A stretch of 64,000 nt of DNA from Cristatella mucedo. Lineage: Eukaryota > Bryozoa > Phylactolaemata > Cristatellidae. The stretch covers positions 1 to 64,000 of the forward strand of contig WPIO01000302.1 of NCBI GenBank assembly GCA_009760855.2, given 5' to 3'. The notes under the pieces are model-generated. The model saw only the letters and a list, made by a program, of their open reading frames with translations. It was not told the DNA's origin and ran no database searches. Made by a program: the position numbers and the translations under genes. This document shows positions 63,485 through 64,000 of this stretch, piece after piece (positions within the stretch are counted from its first letter, which is position 1; each line of letters opens with the position of its first letter).

Positions 63485-64000
63485 ACTAAAGATAAAAACG
63501 ATTTATACTCTCCCTCTTGCTGATGTGATTGCCAAGCACAATCTAGGCTTTCACTTCTATGCGGATGACATTCAGTTGTACCTTCGCTTGGATCGCTCTC
63601 AGCCTTCGAGCACCTCGAATTCTCTCAACTCACTTGCTACGTGCATTGATGACATCCGCACATGGATGGTGGCAAATTTTCTATAACTAAACGATGATAA
63701 AACTAACTTACTAGTTATGGGCAAACCCAGTGTGAGTCACAAAACTGGAAAGGCTGACGCTCAAAATTGGCTCTGCCAGAATATCTCCTGTTGAATCAGC
63801 TCGAAATCTAGGTGTCATGTTCCAAAGTGACCTCTCGTTAGACGACCATATCAGCTCCACAGTCAAATCTGCCTACTTTGAGCTACATAATATTGCTAAA
63901 ATTTGGGCTAGTTTAAATAAGTATACTACGTCCAAGTTGGTCCGTGCATTCGTGACATCCCATCTTAATTTCTGTAACTCACTGCTTGCTGGCCTACCGG
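63485..64000 (+). mobile_element. LINE-A, 5'-truncated, runs off the window
   Basis: Reads IYTLPLADVIAKHNLGFHFY then ADDIQLYLRLD, with an intact catalytic YADD at about 63559-63570, followed by NSLNSLATCIDDIRTWMVAN, a stop, LVMGKPSVS, and FQSDLSLDDHISSTVKS. It ends at the window edge within the CNSLLAGLP region. It starts inside the reverse-transcriptase domain, so it is a dead-on-arrival copy despite the intact YADD. Confidence 0.9.

Overview
This is a repeat-rich window of an animal nuclear genome. Short coding exons with GT-AG (and one GC-AG) boundaries sit in long introns full of transposable elements, and there are no bacterial-style operons. Overall composition is moderately AT-rich. 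ShKT-domain exons, tRNA-derived SINEs, CR1/L2-like LINE fragments, Tc1, pogo and hAT DNA transposons, and long GA and CA microsatellites all fit a metazoan, probably an invertebrate. I cannot name the species; a mollusc or other lophotrochozoan is only a guess. Nearly all long open frames are simple-sequence artefacts or pieces of dead transposons.

Two genic signals stand out, both on the minus strand. (1) At 3.4-10.8 kb, two phase-compatible exons encode the KH-like core of a mitochondrial ribosome-binding factor A homologue (RBFA). A 7.1 kb intron packed with LINE, SINE, pogo-like and SPIN-like insertions separates them, and the next intron appears to start with a GC donor. (2) At 37.6-61.8 kb there is a family of ShKT-domain exons: four exons (61.05, 57.3, 40.67 and 38.70 kb), all phase 1-1 with the same cysteine spacing, preceded by a conserved non-ShKT exon at 61.55 kb that joins in the right phase. 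A paralogue of that upstream exon lies at 23.6 kb, where its splice donor has decayed. The exons could be one large gene or parts of tandemly duplicated genes.

Large parts of 18-60 kb are old segmental duplications. A block with a CpG-rich island occurs three times (islands near 20.3, 34.4 and 51.0 kb). A ShKT exon with its flanking introns occurs three times (38.4-39.5, 40.5-41.5 and 57.0-57.9 kb). A unit of about 3.7 kb carrying a GA microsatellite is repeated in tandem (43.1-46.8 and 47.05-50.5 kb).

The mobile landscape includes a LINE family A with a stem-like 3' tail and TTA/ATT repeats, a LINE family B ending in CATTA repeats, and two tRNA-derived SINE families. SINE-1 carries the LINE-A tail. 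There are tail-only insertions, nested insertions, Tc1/mariner pieces, a pogo/Tigger-like deletion derivative, and a 187 bp hAT element with a perfect 8 bp target duplication that closely resembles the horizontally transferred SPIN (Space Invaders/URR1) elements.
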